DNA of 64,000 bases from contig NZ_CP030827.1 of NCBI RefSeq assembly GCF_003597675.1, positions 496,001 to 560,000 on the forward strand, given 5' to 3'. The notes under the pieces are model-generated. The model saw only the letters and a list, made by a program, of their open reading frames with translations, was not told the DNA's origin and searched no databases. Of this stretch, positions 1 through 8,060 are shown in pieces. Origin of the DNA: Neorhizobium sp. NCHU2750 (GTDB lineage: Bacteria > Pseudomonadota > Alphaproteobacteria > Rhizobiales > Rhizobiaceae). Each line of letters starts with the position of its first letter. Position 1 is the stretch's first letter. The translations under genes and the position numbers were made by a program.

Positions 1-29
1 CATTCGGGCTTCAGAACGGTTTTGCTCAT
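1..29 (-). CDS. 5' end of a glycine-riboswitch-controlled gene (cut by window edge)
   Basis: Only the first nine codons are inside the window (ATG at 27-29, reading MSKTVLKPE). It is called because the ATG lies about a dozen bases downstream of a glycine riboswitch in the same orientation. Such riboswitches usually control glycine cleavage, glycine transport or related amino-acid genes. The nine residues are too few to name the product. Confidence 0.55.
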
Positions 30-40
30 CGCTTAATGCT

Positions 41-125
41 ACCCTTGTTTTACCTGAGAGCCGTTTCCGGTTGCCCGTATTCGGTATCTCTGCGGGACTT
101 TTGTCCTCTGATGGGCTCACAATAG
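41..125 (-). promoter_or_regulatory. Glycine riboswitch, apparently a single aptamer
   Basis: Read on the minus strand the segment has the conserved blocks of the glycine aptamer in order: CAGAG near 120, an AGAGA stem strand near 105-109, a CCGAA...GGGCAA block, and CTCTCAGGTAAAACAAGG near 45-60. The last block matches the family signature CTCTCAGGcAAAAGGAC. It ends about 12 bases before the ATG at 29, so control of translation initiation is plausible. I see only one aptamer, whereas many glycine riboswitches are tandem. Between 126 and 364 I see nothing further. Confidence 0.8.
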
Positions 126-364
126 GCGGCGGCCTTGCGAGAACTGCTTAAAAATCGCGGTTAAGGAAAGTTTGCCTCGGTTGATGGTTACCGAATGCCG
201 CAACCATCGCGGTTTCCGAAGGGTGAACGCCGGACCTCGTTCCGATGCGGAACAGGTTCGCGACGCCTAGCGCGCAATCACGCGGGCGGCCTGTGGATAA
301 CGGCATTATGGGATTTGGTGCGCCCGATGCGTCAGGCTGATGTCGGGCCGGGCGCAGAACGGCG

Positions 365-745
365 TCAGCCGTCTTCCTTCTGGCCGAGCGGCTGGAAGGC
401 GGGCTCGATATGGCCGGAAAGCCATTCGAGATCGTCATGGGCGGCCTTCAGCATGGCCTCTTCCATCCGCCGGTAGCGCGACAGCAGTTCCTTGCCGAAT
501 TCGGTCAGTTCCGCCCCGCCGCCGCTCTTGCCCCCGTGCCGCGTGGCAATCGAGGGCTCGGTAAACATCCGGTTGATCTCGTCGGCCAAGAGCCATGCCC
601 GCCGGTAGGACATGCCGAAGGAAGCACCCGCCGAGCGGATCGATCCATGCTCGGCGATCTTTTCGAGAAGCTGGGCCTTGCCCGGTCCGAGCCGGGCACC
701 GATGTCGAAATCGATACGAAATGTCGTGCGGCGGATGCGGCTCAT
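365..745 (-). CDS. ModE-type winged-helix transcriptional regulator
   Basis: This 126-residue protein is a single N-terminal ModE/LysR-type winged helix-turn-helix. The segment KIAEHGSIRSAGASFGMSYR (about residues 29-48) is the family's characteristic helix-turn-helix. It stops after about 115 residues and has none of the TOBE/Mop molybdate-binding domains of full ModE, so the signal it senses cannot be inferred. It is the last gene of a leftward operon, starting 15 bases after the FAD-linked oxidase stop. Short ModE-like proteins often regulate molybdoenzymes or molybdate uptake, but no such gene is present here. Confidence 0.8.
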   Translation of the reverse strand: MSRIRRTTFRIDFDIGARLGPGKAQLLEKIAEHGSIRSAGASFGMSYRRAWLLADEINRMFTEPSIATRHGGKSGGGAELTEFGKELLSRYRRMEEAMLKAAHDDLEWLSGHIEPAFQPLGQKEDG

Positions 746-760
746 CTTGGCCCTTGCCCC

Positions 761-2227
761 TCAGATCGTGCTGGGCATGGTGACGACCTTGCCGGGGTTC
801 ATGATGCCGGCCGGGTCGAAGGCCTTCTTGATCCGGTGCATCAGTTCCATCTCGATCGGCGGCCGGATACGGGCAAGCTCGTCCCGCTTCAACTGGCCGA
901 TACCATGTTCCGCAGAGATCGAGCCGCCGGCCGCAAGCACGATGCCGTGGACGATCGCGTTGATCTCCCGCCAGCGATCGATGAAGGCCTGCTTGTCGCC
1001 CGCCATGTCGGCCGAGATCGGCTGGGAAATGTTGTAGTGGATATTGCCGTCGCCCATATGGCCGAAGGCGCAGATACGCGCACCCGGAATGGCGGCAAGC
1101 ACCGCCTTTTCCGCCTCCGCCATGAAGTGAGGTATCTTCGATACCGGCACGGAAACGTCGTGCTTGATCGAGCCGCCTTCCGGCTTCTGCGCGCCCGACA
1201 TGCTCTCGCGCATCGTCCACAGTGCCGTCTGCTGGGTAACCGATGCGGCAATCACCGCATCGCGCACGAGACCTGCCTCAAAACCCTGTTCGAGCAACGC
1301 ATGCACCATGACCTCCGCGGTCTGGGCCGAGTCCGAAGTGGAGATATCGATCAGCACATACCACGGATGCGGTTCCGACAGGGGATCGCGCACCCCGGCG
1401 ATATGGCGCGAGGTGAACTCGATGCCGAGCCGCGGCATCAGTTCGAAACCGGTCAGCGCCGAGCCGCACAGCGTCGAGGCGCGGTCGAACAGTTTCAACG
1501 CATCTTCCGGCGAGGCGACGCCGGCAAGCGCCACCTGATGGCCGACCGGACGGGGAAAGAGCTTCAGAACCGCACCGGTAATCACCCCGAGCGTACCCTC
1601 CGCGCCGATGAACAGGTCGCGCAGGTCATAGCCGGTATTGTCCTTCTTCAGCCGTCTCAGCCCATCCCAGATCTCGCCGGTCGGCAAAACCACTTCCAGC
1701 CCGAGGCAGAGCTGGCGCATATTGCCATAGGCAAGCACCGCCGTGCCGCCGGCATTGGTGGAAAGGTTGCCGCCGATCCTGCACGAGCCTTCCGAGCCGA
1801 GCGATAGCGGAAACAGCCGGTTCACCTCTTCGGCCGCCTTCTGCACATCGGCAAGGATGGCGCCGCCATCGGCAACGAGAACGTTGGCGACCGGGTCGAC
1901 ATCGCGGATGCGGTTCATCCGGGCAAGCGACAGGATCACGTCCGCGCGGCCCGTGCGTGGCGTCTGCCCGCCGACAAGGCCGGTATTGCCGGTCTGCGGC
2001 ACGATCGCCGTGCCGGTCTCGCTCGCAAGCTTGAGGATCTCGGAGACTTCCTGCGTCGAGCCCGGCTTGAGGAGGAGGGGCGTCGATCCTTTGTAGAGAC
2101 CGCGGTCCTCGATCAGATGCGGAGCAAGATCGGCGGCCTCCGTCACCACATTCGCATCGCCCACGATTGTCGCAAAGCGGGTTATCAGGCCGGGAGCCAT
2201 GGCGGTATCGTTGGTTGCATTATCCAT
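761..2227 (-). CDS. FAD-linked oxidase, D-2-hydroxyacid dehydrogenase type (GlcD/DLD family)
   Basis: The 488-residue protein has the VAO-type flavoprotein layout: a FAD-binding domain in the N-terminal half with QTGNTGLVGG, and a FAD-oxidase C-terminal domain ending with SAEHGIGQLKRDEL. Members oxidise D-lactate, D-2-hydroxyglutarate or glycolate and pass electrons to a cytochrome, quinone or flavoprotein; the substrate here is not decided by sequence alone. I chose the ATG at 2225-2227 because a GAGGAGGAGA ribosome-binding site precedes it. It overlaps the 3' end of the threonylcarbamoyl-AMP synthase gene by eight bases, indicating translational coupling. A longer upstream reading exists but would run through that gene. 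Confidence 0.9.
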   Translation of the reverse strand: MDNATNDTAMAPGLITRFATIVGDANVVTEAADLAPHLIEDRGLYKGSTPLLLKPGSTQEVSEILKLASETGTAIVPQTGNTGLVGGQTPRTGRADVILSLARMNRIRDVDPVANVLVADGGAILADVQKAAEEVNRLFPLSLGSEGSCRIGGNLSTNAGGTAVLAYGNMRQLCLGLEVVLPTGEIWDGLRRLKKDNTGYDLRDLFIGAEGTLGVITGAVLKLFPRPVGHQVALAGVASPEDALKLFDRASTLCGSALTGFELMPRLGIEFTSRHIAGVRDPLSEPHPWYVLIDISTSDSAQTAEVMVHALLEQGFEAGLVRDAVIAASVTQQTALWTMRESMSGAQKPEGGSIKHDVSVPVSKIPHFMAEAEKAVLAAIPGARICAFGHMGDGNIHYNISQPISADMAGDKQAFIDRWREINAIVHGIVLAAGGSISAEHGIGQLKRDELARIRPPIEMELMHRIKKAFDPAGIMNPGKVVTMPSTI

Positions 2228-3233
2228 TGTCCGTCTCCTCCTCATGGGACCCGTCTCTTGGCGCGGCGGCGCGTGCGAGCCTGTCGTTGATTGCCTCGCC
2301 GAGCCCCTCGTCGGGTATGGCACTGACGGCGATATGCGCAGCGCCGCTGGCATCGGCACGCTTCAGATAGTCGAAAAGGTTTGCTGCGGCCTCCGCAAGG
2401 TCGCCCGAAGACGAAAGGTCGAGAACGATTGCAGCATGCTCCATGCCCGTGATCGTCGCCCCGGCAAAGCGGATCAGAGCTTCTCCGGGTTCGATCGCAG
2501 TGGCATCCAGACGGACGGCCGCACCCGGCGCGTAATGCGAGGCAAGCATGCCCGGCGCCTCGATGATTGCCGCCGGCCCGGCACGCCTGGTGATGCCGCG
2601 ACCGGCGGCCCTGGCGATCTCTTCCGCCGCAAGCCCGCCCGGCCGCAGAAGCAGGATCGTTCCGGTCTCCGGGTCGACGCGTACGATGGTCGATTCCACA
2701 CCCACTTTCGACGCGCCGCCATCAAGGATGAGCGGGATCTTGCTCCCCAGATCGTCCATCACGTGACGTGCGCTGGTCGGGCTGACCTTGCCGGACGTGT
2801 TGGCGCTCGGGGCAGCGAGAGGCCGGTCGAAGGCGCGGATCAGCTCGTTGGCAAACCCTGCCGGGCAGCGCAGTCCGACCGTGTCGAGCCCGGCCGTCGC
2901 CAGCGAATGGATGATGCTGTCCGGCTTCAGCGGCAGGATGATCGTCAGCGGCCCCGGCCAGAAGGCTTCGGCGAGCTGCCGCGATACGGGATCGAACACG
3001 GCATAGCGCTCCGCCATGGCGATATCGCAGACATGGCTGATCAGCGGGTTGAAGCGCGGCCGCCCCTTGGTCTCGTAGATCCGCGAAATGGCATCCGCCC
3101 GTGTCGCGTCGGCGGCAAGCCCGTAGACAGTCTCGGTCGGGATGGCGACGGCAAGACCTTCGCCAAGCACGCGCACGCCCTCGCGGATCGCGCGCTGCGG
3201 CTCAACACCCGTCTCTATGATTTCGGCTTTCAT
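2220..3233 (-). CDS. tsaC: L-threonylcarbamoyladenylate synthase (Sua5/TsaC family)
   Basis: It makes threonylcarbamoyl-AMP from threonine, bicarbonate and ATP for the universal t6A37 tRNA modification. The 337-residue length marks the longer Sua5 type: a YrdC domain (about 1-205) with TETVYGLAADAT, KGRPRFNPLISH and SANTSG, followed by a C-terminal Sua5 domain containing the linker motif HYAPGA. It is the second gene of the operon, starting 32 bases after the unknown protein at 3265-3873. It ends inside the start of the FAD-linked oxidase gene. Confidence 0.93.
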   Translation of the reverse strand: MKAEIIETGVEPQRAIREGVRVLGEGLAVAIPTETVYGLAADATRADAISRIYETKGRPRFNPLISHVCDIAMAERYAVFDPVSRQLAEAFWPGPLTIILPLKPDSIIHSLATAGLDTVGLRCPAGFANELIRAFDRPLAAPSANTSGKVSPTSARHVMDDLGSKIPLILDGGASKVGVESTIVRVDPETGTILLLRPGGLAAEEIARAAGRGITRRAGPAAIIEAPGMLASHYAPGAAVRLDATAIEPGEALIRFAGATITGMEHAAIVLDLSSSGDLAEAAANLFDYLKRADASGAAHIAVSAIPDEGLGEAINDRLARAAAPRDGSHEEETDNG

Positions 3234-3264
3234 CCTGCCGTCAATACAGCGGAGCGCGCCCGCT

Positions 3265-3873
3265 TCAAAGCCTTTTGATCATTTCGCGGATCGTCGCGTC
3301 GGGCGCGCCGAGCATCAGCACGTTGCGCATCGCCTCATGCGGGTCGTTGGTCTGGAACAACAGCCCGTTCTTGCGCCAGCTGCGGTCGATCTTGGCCTGT
3401 TCGCCGGCCTCGCCCTCGACAGCGACGGCGAAATACATCCGCGCGTTCTGCGGACTGATGCGGGCAAAAAAGGCTTCGTCCTCGCCGATCTCCGAGGAGA
3501 AATTGGCGATGTAGAACGACCATGTGACCATGGAATCGCGCGAGAAGAAGGTGCGCGCCGCCGTTACATGGCAATAGCCGAGATGCGGGCTGCCATCGAG
3601 CGTGCGGTGGAAGATGATCTTCGGAAGAAAGATCGAGCGGTGAAAGCTGTTGAGCCGACGGTGCGTCGTCTCGCCTGCTGCCTCGAGCTTCTTGCCGGTC
3701 TTTTCGGCAACTTCCTCATAGGTCAGATAGCGGCGTTCGCTTGGAACCCACATCGGCCGGATGCGGGAAATGCGGCCCGTCCGCAGAAACTCCGAATGGG
3801 AAGTCGCGGTATTCGGCGCGGTGACGAAAGGCCTCTGTCTGTTGACCTCGTAATACCGGATCGGTGCTGGCAT
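3265..3873 (-). CDS. Conserved hypothetical protein
   Basis: I do not recognise this 202-residue soluble protein. It has no signal peptide or membrane segment and is rich in aromatic residues (for example MVTWSFYIANFSSEIGEDEA). It has no cysteine cluster or nucleotide-binding motif that I can see. Codon use matches its neighbours, and it heads the operon with tsaC, the FAD-linked oxidase and the ModE-type regulator, so it is very probably real. Confidence 0.75.
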   Translation of the reverse strand: MPAPIRYYEVNRQRPFVTAPNTATSHSEFLRTGRISRIRPMWVPSERRYLTYEEVAEKTGKKLEAAGETTHRRLNSFHRSIFLPKIIFHRTLDGSPHLGYCHVTAARTFFSRDSMVTWSFYIANFSSEIGEDEAFFARISPQNARMYFAVAVEGEAGEQAKIDRSWRKNGLLFQTNDPHEAMRNVLMLGAPDATIREMIKRL

Positions 3874-4082
3874 CTTGGCGGCTCTTCCGATTGGATTTTG
3901 ACGAATACTATTAGCGACACCTTAACAGTCTGTTTCTGACCGTGCCGGCATGCCACGGCCCGCCCCGGACAATCCTGGGGAACGCTTTCTGCCAAAGCCT
4001 GTTCCGTCGTCGCCAATGCAGTTGCCGATGTCGCAATGTCGTCTATGCGACAGGCCGGCGTCACGCTTAAATATGACAAAGC

Positions 4083-4300
4083 TCAAGGTGCCGCCTTGCT
4101 AGGGAAGGTGGAGAATTGGGAAGCCGGCGGGTCGACGAGATCTATCCGGCGCTGCCCCCGCAACGGTGGTGGAGTTGAAGGCATGGCGTGAGGGAAACCC
4201 TTAAAGCCACTGGGACAGAGCCGAACGGCCGACCGGGAAGGTGCCATGCAATCCCTCTTGAAGGGAAACTCCTCAGCCCGGAAACCAGCCTGAGCCATGA
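4083..4300 (+). promoter_or_regulatory. Cobalamin (B12) riboswitch
   Basis: The plus strand carries the hallmark blocks of the adenosylcobalamin riboswitch in order and at usual spacing. These are an AGGGAAGGTGGAGAATTGGG 5' block (about 4099-4118), the B12-box GCTGCCCCCGCAAC (about 4151-4164), GCCACTGGGA (about 4206), CCGGGAAGG (about 4234), and the closing CAGCCCGGAAACCAGCC (about 4275). The next gene on this strand is the Rieske oxygenase, 106 bases downstream. B12 binding normally represses expression. The 4301-4405 leader holds a small CGACCGGTCG palindrome but no obvious terminator. From 3874 to 4082 I see no gene and no clear promoter. Confidence 0.92.
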
Positions 4301-4405
4301 TTGACGACCGGTCGCGGAGGGCGCACGGGACAGGAATTGGTTGCGTTTCAAAAATGCCGCCGGCTTGTCCATGCCCTGAAGCTTGCTTGAATTGCGAGGA
4401 AGCAT

Positions 4406-5650
4406 ATGGACATTCATAGTCAGGTTCTGCGACAGCTGAAGAACCGCCGCGAGGGTTTCAGCCTCGAACAGCCCTTCTACATCGACCCCGACTACTACAA
4501 GCTCGATCTGGAAATGATCTGGTATCGCGACTGGCTGTTCGTCGGCCACGATTGCGAGATCGACAAGGCGGGCAAGTATGTCACCCTGCAGATCGGTGAC
4601 TATCCGGTCCTCGTCATCCGCACCCGCGAAGGCGATATCCGCGCCTATCACAACACCTGTCGCCATCGCGGCCACCGCGTCTGCACCAAGGATGCCGGTT
4701 CCGCCACCCGTCTCGTCTGTCCCTATCACCAATGGACCTACCAGCATGACGGATCGCTGATGTCGGCCCGCCACATGGGCGAGAATTTCGACAAGAAGCA
4801 GTATGGCCTGAAACCCGTCCATTGCCAGGTCGTGGGCGGCTACATCTTCGTTTGCCTTGCCCAGGAAGCCCCTGATTTCGCCCCGGTGCGGGCCACGATC
4901 GAGCCCTACATGGCGCCGCATCGCCTGATGGAGACGAAGGTCGCCGCCAAGAACACCATCATCGAGAAGGGCAACTGGAAGCTCGTCTGGGAAAACAACC
5001 GCGAGTGCTATCACTGCGCCGGCAATCACCCGGAACTCTGCCGCACCTATCCGGAAGCCCCGACCGCGACCGGTGTCCAGGGTGCCGGCGATGACCCCTT
5101 CATCTCCGAGCACTGGAGTCGCTGCGAACAGGCAGGCCTGCCGAGCACGTTCAACATGTCGCCGGACGGCCAGTTCCGCGTCGCCCGCATGCCGCTCGTC
5201 GAGGATGCCGAGAGCTACACGATGGACGGCCGACCCGCGGTCAAGCGCTCGCTCTCCGACGATGTGAAGATCTCGCATATCGGCACGATGCTGCTCTTCC
5301 ATTACCCAACCACCTGGAACCACATGCTGGTCGACCACGCGATCTCCTTCCGCGTCATCCCGATCGGCCCGGAAGAGACTGCGGTCACCACCACCTGGCT
5401 GGTTCACAAGGATGCCGTCGAAGGTGTCGACTACGATGTCGAGCAGCTCACCCATGTCTGGAACATGACCAACGACCAGGACCGCGCGATCGTCGAGGAA
5501 AATGCCTTCGGCATCCGTTCGCCGGCCTATGAGCCTGGTCCCTATTCCGAGGCGCATGAAGGCGGCGTCATGCAGTTCGTCGAATGGTATTCGAACTTCA
5601 TGATCGATCGCCTGCAGGGCAAGGACAGCACGCTTTACGCGGTGGCGTGA
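4406..5650 (+). CDS. Rieske non-haem iron oxygenase, glycine-betaine monooxygenase type
   Basis: The 414-residue alpha-subunit-type oxygenase has the Rieske [2Fe-2S] ligands C85-x-H87 and C105-x2-H108 in an N-terminal domain. It is followed by a catalytic domain whose ENNRECYHCAGNHPEL stretch supplies the mononuclear iron histidines (H203, H208). Overall it resembles GbcA, which N-demethylates glycine betaine to dimethylglycine, and related stachydrine or carnitine enzymes. These normally need a ferredoxin-type reductase (GbcB), but no reductase gene lies next to it. It sits alone behind a cobalamin riboswitch, so expression is probably highest when B12 is scarce. Substrate is inferred, not proven. 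Confidence 0.88.
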   Translation: MDIHSQVLRQLKNRREGFSLEQPFYIDPDYYKLDLEMIWYRDWLFVGHDCEIDKAGKYVTLQIGDYPVLVIRTREGDIRAYHNTCRHRGHRVCTKDAGSATRLVCPYHQWTYQHDGSLMSARHMGENFDKKQYGLKPVHCQVVGGYIFVCLAQEAPDFAPVRATIEPYMAPHRLMETKVAAKNTIIEKGNWKLVWENNRECYHCAGNHPELCRTYPEAPTATGVQGAGDDPFISEHWSRCEQAGLPSTFNMSPDGQFRVARMPLVEDAESYTMDGRPAVKRSLSDDVKISHIGTMLLFHYPTTWNHMLVDHAISFRVIPIGPEETAVTTTWLVHKDAVEGVDYDVEQLTHVWNMTNDQDRAIVEENAFGIRSPAYEPGPYSEAHEGGVMQFVEWYSNFMIDRLQGKDSTLYAVA

Positions 5651-5734
5651 CGACAAAAGAGACTCGTGTGTGGAACAAAATGGGGATGCTTCCCGTTGCA
5701 GATCGTTAGATTTGCAGAGTGAGGAAACATTCCC

Positions 5735-6172
5735 ATGACCGCATTGCGCATGCGTCTCGCGACGGCTTTTACGGCTGTTGCCGTTCTTGCCACCAGTTTC
5801 GTTCCGGTTTTCGCCGCCCCGATGCGGCTTGACCTGGCTTCTCCGCCGGCGACGTCCGACGTGACCAAGGTTCAGTACCATGGCCATCACGGGCCGCCGC
5901 GGCACTATCGCGGTCACGATCGCCGCGGCTATTACAACGGCCATCGCGGTTACAGCTACCATCGTCCGGGCTACCGTTATCACAATGGTTACTGGTTCCC
6001 GCTGGCAGCCTTCGGTGCCGGTGCGATCATCGGCGGCGCCATTGCCAGCCAGCCGCGCGCCCATAGCAGCAACCACTATCAGTGGTGCGCCAGCCGCTAT
6101 CGCACCTATCGCGCCTCCGATAACACCTATGTTTCAAGCCCGGGTGTACGCCGCACCTGCGTTTCTCCGTGA
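5735..6172 (+). CDS. BA14K-family exported protein, copy 1
   Basis: The 145-residue protein has a signal peptide ([20 protein letters not shown]..., cleavage near VFAAP), a His/Tyr/Gly/Arg-rich middle, and a hydrophobic Gly-zipper-like segment [15 protein letters not shown]. It ends in the BA14K signature of paired aromatic and cysteine residues ([16 protein letters not shown]...RRTCVSP). BA14K proteins are lectin-like, immunoreactive surface or periplasmic proteins of Rhizobiales with unclear function. A GAGGAAACATTCCC leader precedes the ATG and a hairpin terminator follows. The next gene is a close paralogue. Confidence 0.85.
   Translation: MTALRMRLATAFTAVAVLATSFVPVFAAPMRLDLASPPATSDVTKVQYHGHHGPPRHYRGHDRRGYYNGHRGYSYHRPGYRYHNGYWFPLAAFGAGAIIGGAIASQPRAHSSNHYQWCASRYRTYRASDNTYVSSPGVRRTCVSP
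5999..6046 (+). repeat. 48-bp near-identical repeat shared by the two BA14K genes, copy 1
   Basis: This segment encodes [16 protein letters not shown]. It differs from 6618-6665 at only three of 48 bases, while flanking coding sequence is much more diverged. Confidence 0.85.
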
Positions 6173-6199
6173 AGGTAACGCCGGTTTGATTGAGAGATG

Positions 6200-6228
6200 G
6201 CCCGCTCGCCCTGTCGAGCGGGCTTTCT
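6200..6228 (+). terminator. Rho-independent terminator after BA14K copy 1
   Basis: GCCCGCTCG at 6200-6208 pairs perfectly with CGAGCGGGC at 6215-6223 across a six-base loop and is followed by TTTCTCGTT. It lies 27 bases after the stop of the first BA14K gene, so the two paralogues are probably transcribed separately. Confidence 0.75.
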
Positions 6229-6353
6229 CGTTCCCATGTTAATGAGCGGTTCAGGATGAAAATCCTAGCGTGCTGGGGTAACGGATCACTATCTTCAGGG
6301 TTGGATGTGCAACAGATGTGCACCACCCGCCAACAGAGGAATGGAGAGACAAA

Positions 6354-6833
6354 ATGACTCTGTTCAGGAAACTGGCCGTCGCTGCGGTGTCGGCGTTGGT
6401 GCTTGCCGGTTCGATCGGATCGGCCGAGGCACTGCCGCTGCCTGCCGCACCGTCCGCACCCTTGGCTTCCGACGTCACCAACGTCCAGTATTATCGTCAT
6501 GGTCCGCCGCGCGGCGGCTATTATGGCGGCGGCCCGCGCCGCGGCTGGTATGGCGGTTATCGGGGCTATCCCGGCTATCGCCATGGTTATCGCCGCTATA
6601 GCGATGGCTACTGGTATCCGCTGGCAGCTTTCGGTGCCGGTGCGATCATCGGGGGAGCCATTGCCGCGCCGCGTTACGTCGAGCCGGCCCCGGCACCCAT
6701 CTATCACGGTGCCGGCCTCAATCCGCGTCACTACGAATGGTGCTCGTCCCGCTATCGGTCCTACGATTCCTATTCGAACACGTTCCAGCCGTTTAACGGC
6801 CCGCGCCAGACCTGCTATTCTCCCTATTTCTGA
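6354..6833 (+). CDS. BA14K-family exported protein, copy 2
   Basis: This 159-residue paralogue has the same layout: signal peptide ([20 protein letters not shown]), the motif SDVTNVQYY, a Gly/Tyr/Arg-rich repetitive segment ([19 protein letters not shown]), the [15 protein letters not shown] core and a BA14K terminus with [19 protein letters not shown] and CYSPYF. I chose the ATG at 6354 because GGAGAGA precedes it and it places the signal peptide at the N-terminus; the upstream in-frame ATG at 6318 would bury it. A strong terminator follows. Confidence 0.87.
   Translation: MTLFRKLAVAAVSALVLAGSIGSAEALPLPAAPSAPLASDVTNVQYYRHGPPRGGYYGGGPRRGWYGGYRGYPGYRHGYRRYSDGYWYPLAAFGAGAIIGGAIAAPRYVEPAPAPIYHGAGLNPRHYEWCSSRYRSYDSYSNTFQPFNGPRQTCYSPYF
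6618..6665 (+). repeat. 48-bp near-identical repeat shared by the two BA14K genes, copy 2
   Basis: Partner of the segment at 5999-6046 (three differences in 48 bases), coding for the same hydrophobic Gly/Ala core. Confidence 0.85.
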
Positions 6834-6854
6834 GATGAGCGCCTGATCATGGAT

Positions 6855-6890
6855 AAAGGCCCATCCGGCAGTCCCGGATGGGCCTTTTTT
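6855..6890 (+). terminator. Rho-independent terminator after BA14K copy 2
   Basis: AAAGGCCCATCCGG pairs with CCGGATGGGCCTTTT across a short CAGTC loop, and a run of six T follows. It is symmetrical enough to serve also as terminator for the convergent CorA-family gene. Confidence 0.9.
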
Positions 6891-6912
6891 GTATGCGTCC
6901 GGGCAAGCCGGG

Positions 6913-7917
6913 TCAGAAGATCCCGGTGCGTTTCAGCAGCCACCATGCGGCGATCACCGACAGCCCCATGATCCCGACCGCAAATGCCGTGCCATGCTCC
7001 AGATGGGCGAACGGCAGGCCTTCCGTGTTCATCCCGAAAAAGCCGGTGACCAGTGATGGCGGGAGCAGGAAGGCAGTCATGATCGACAGGATATAGAGGT
7101 GCCGGTTGGTTTCCGACGACTGTTTGGAATCGATTTCTTCATGCAGCAGCCGGGCCCGTTCCTGCAGCGCATAGACATCGTGATCCACCGCCTCCAGCCG
7201 GCCGATCAGCCGCGTCGCCGCATCGTCGAAACCGGGCGGCATGTCTTCCTCGTCGGCGGCATTGGCCCGCCGCATGAGCGTCAGCACGGTCCTGAGGTGC
7301 CGATGCAGACGAACCACCGTACGGCGCACCGGGGCCAATCGTCGGCGCTCGTCGCGCGTGGCGTTTTCGTAGACGAAGTCCTCGATCAGGTTCAGCTCTT
7401 CCGTCAGCTCCATGACGAGCGCGATCAGTGTCCGCTGGAATTCGGCCACCAGCGTTTCGAACACGTCGATCGGCTTGCGGAAGCGGGTGGCATTCTTGTC
7501 CATCGACGCCTTCAGCCGGTCGACGGAACGCAGTGGCTGCAGCCGCGTGGTGATGATGATCCGCTCCAGGACGAGAAAATGCAGCCAGCCAATATCATGC
7601 GTGTCGCTGTCGAACTCCTTCTGGAAATCGATCAGCGTGCCATAGACGAGCTGCTCGTCGAGAATGATCGCCGCATGGGTATCACGCGTTGTCAGTGCCG
7701 CGAGCGCCGGGGCGGTCATCTCGGGCAGTGCCTCGAGAAACGCCGGAACCCGGCTGTCGGCAAGGTTGAGATGCAGCCAGGTAAACCCATCCGCGACCAG
7801 AAGGTCGTCGATCGTCGCCTCCAGCGGCAACTGTGTGCAACAGCGTGTCGCGGTTTCGAAACGATAGGCCCAGACGAGGCCGGGAATGGCAGGCGTCAGC
7901 AGCGCGGTTGCATCCAT
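6913..7917 (-). CDS. CorA/ZntB-family divalent metal transporter
   Basis: The 334-residue protein has a long charged cytoplasmic N-terminal region with helical coiled segments. Two C-terminal transmembrane helices follow (about 271-292 and 307-328), with the family's pore signature GMN in GFFGMNTEGLP between them. CorA proteins import Mg2+ or Co2+; ZntB members move Zn2+ with protons. The N-terminal style (short WLHLNL motif) and GMN followed by TEGLP look more like ZntB, but ion choice cannot be fixed from sequence. It is a single-gene unit convergent with the BA14K genes. Confidence 0.88.
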   Translation of the reverse strand: MDATALLTPAIPGLVWAYRFETATRCCTQLPLEATIDDLLVADGFTWLHLNLADSRVPAFLEALPEMTAPALAALTTRDTHAAIILDEQLVYGTLIDFQKEFDSDTHDIGWLHFLVLERIIITTRLQPLRSVDRLKASMDKNATRFRKPIDVFETLVAEFQRTLIALVMELTEELNLIEDFVYENATRDERRRLAPVRRTVVRLHRHLRTVLTLMRRANAADEEDMPPGFDDAATRLIGRLEAVDHDVYALQERARLLHEEIDSKQSSETNRHLYILSIMTAFLLPPSLVTGFFGMNTEGLPFAHLEHGTAFAVGIMGLSVIAAWWLLKRTGIF

Positions 7918-8060
7918 CGAGGGGCGTACTCCAGGGGTCTGGAAGACTTTCTACGCCAAAGCGACGAAAGAATCTTTAGCGCGGCTGCAACAGGGGCGCC
8001 GATCATTTCGCTTTCCCCTCATGCGCGACTGCTTCATGATGAAACAACCTTCCGATTGAC

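Noticed and set aside
125..200. A second tandem glycine aptamer
   Set aside because: I could not find the conserved CCGAA...GGCAA and CTCAGG blocks a second time.
410..1807. A 465-codon open frame opposite the FAD-linked oxidase
   Set aside because: Shadow frame that runs through two well-supported genes.
4142..6076. A 644-codon open frame on the minus strand opposite the riboswitch and Rieske gene
   Set aside because: It is antisense to the Rieske gene and riboswitch and has composition typical of a shadow frame.
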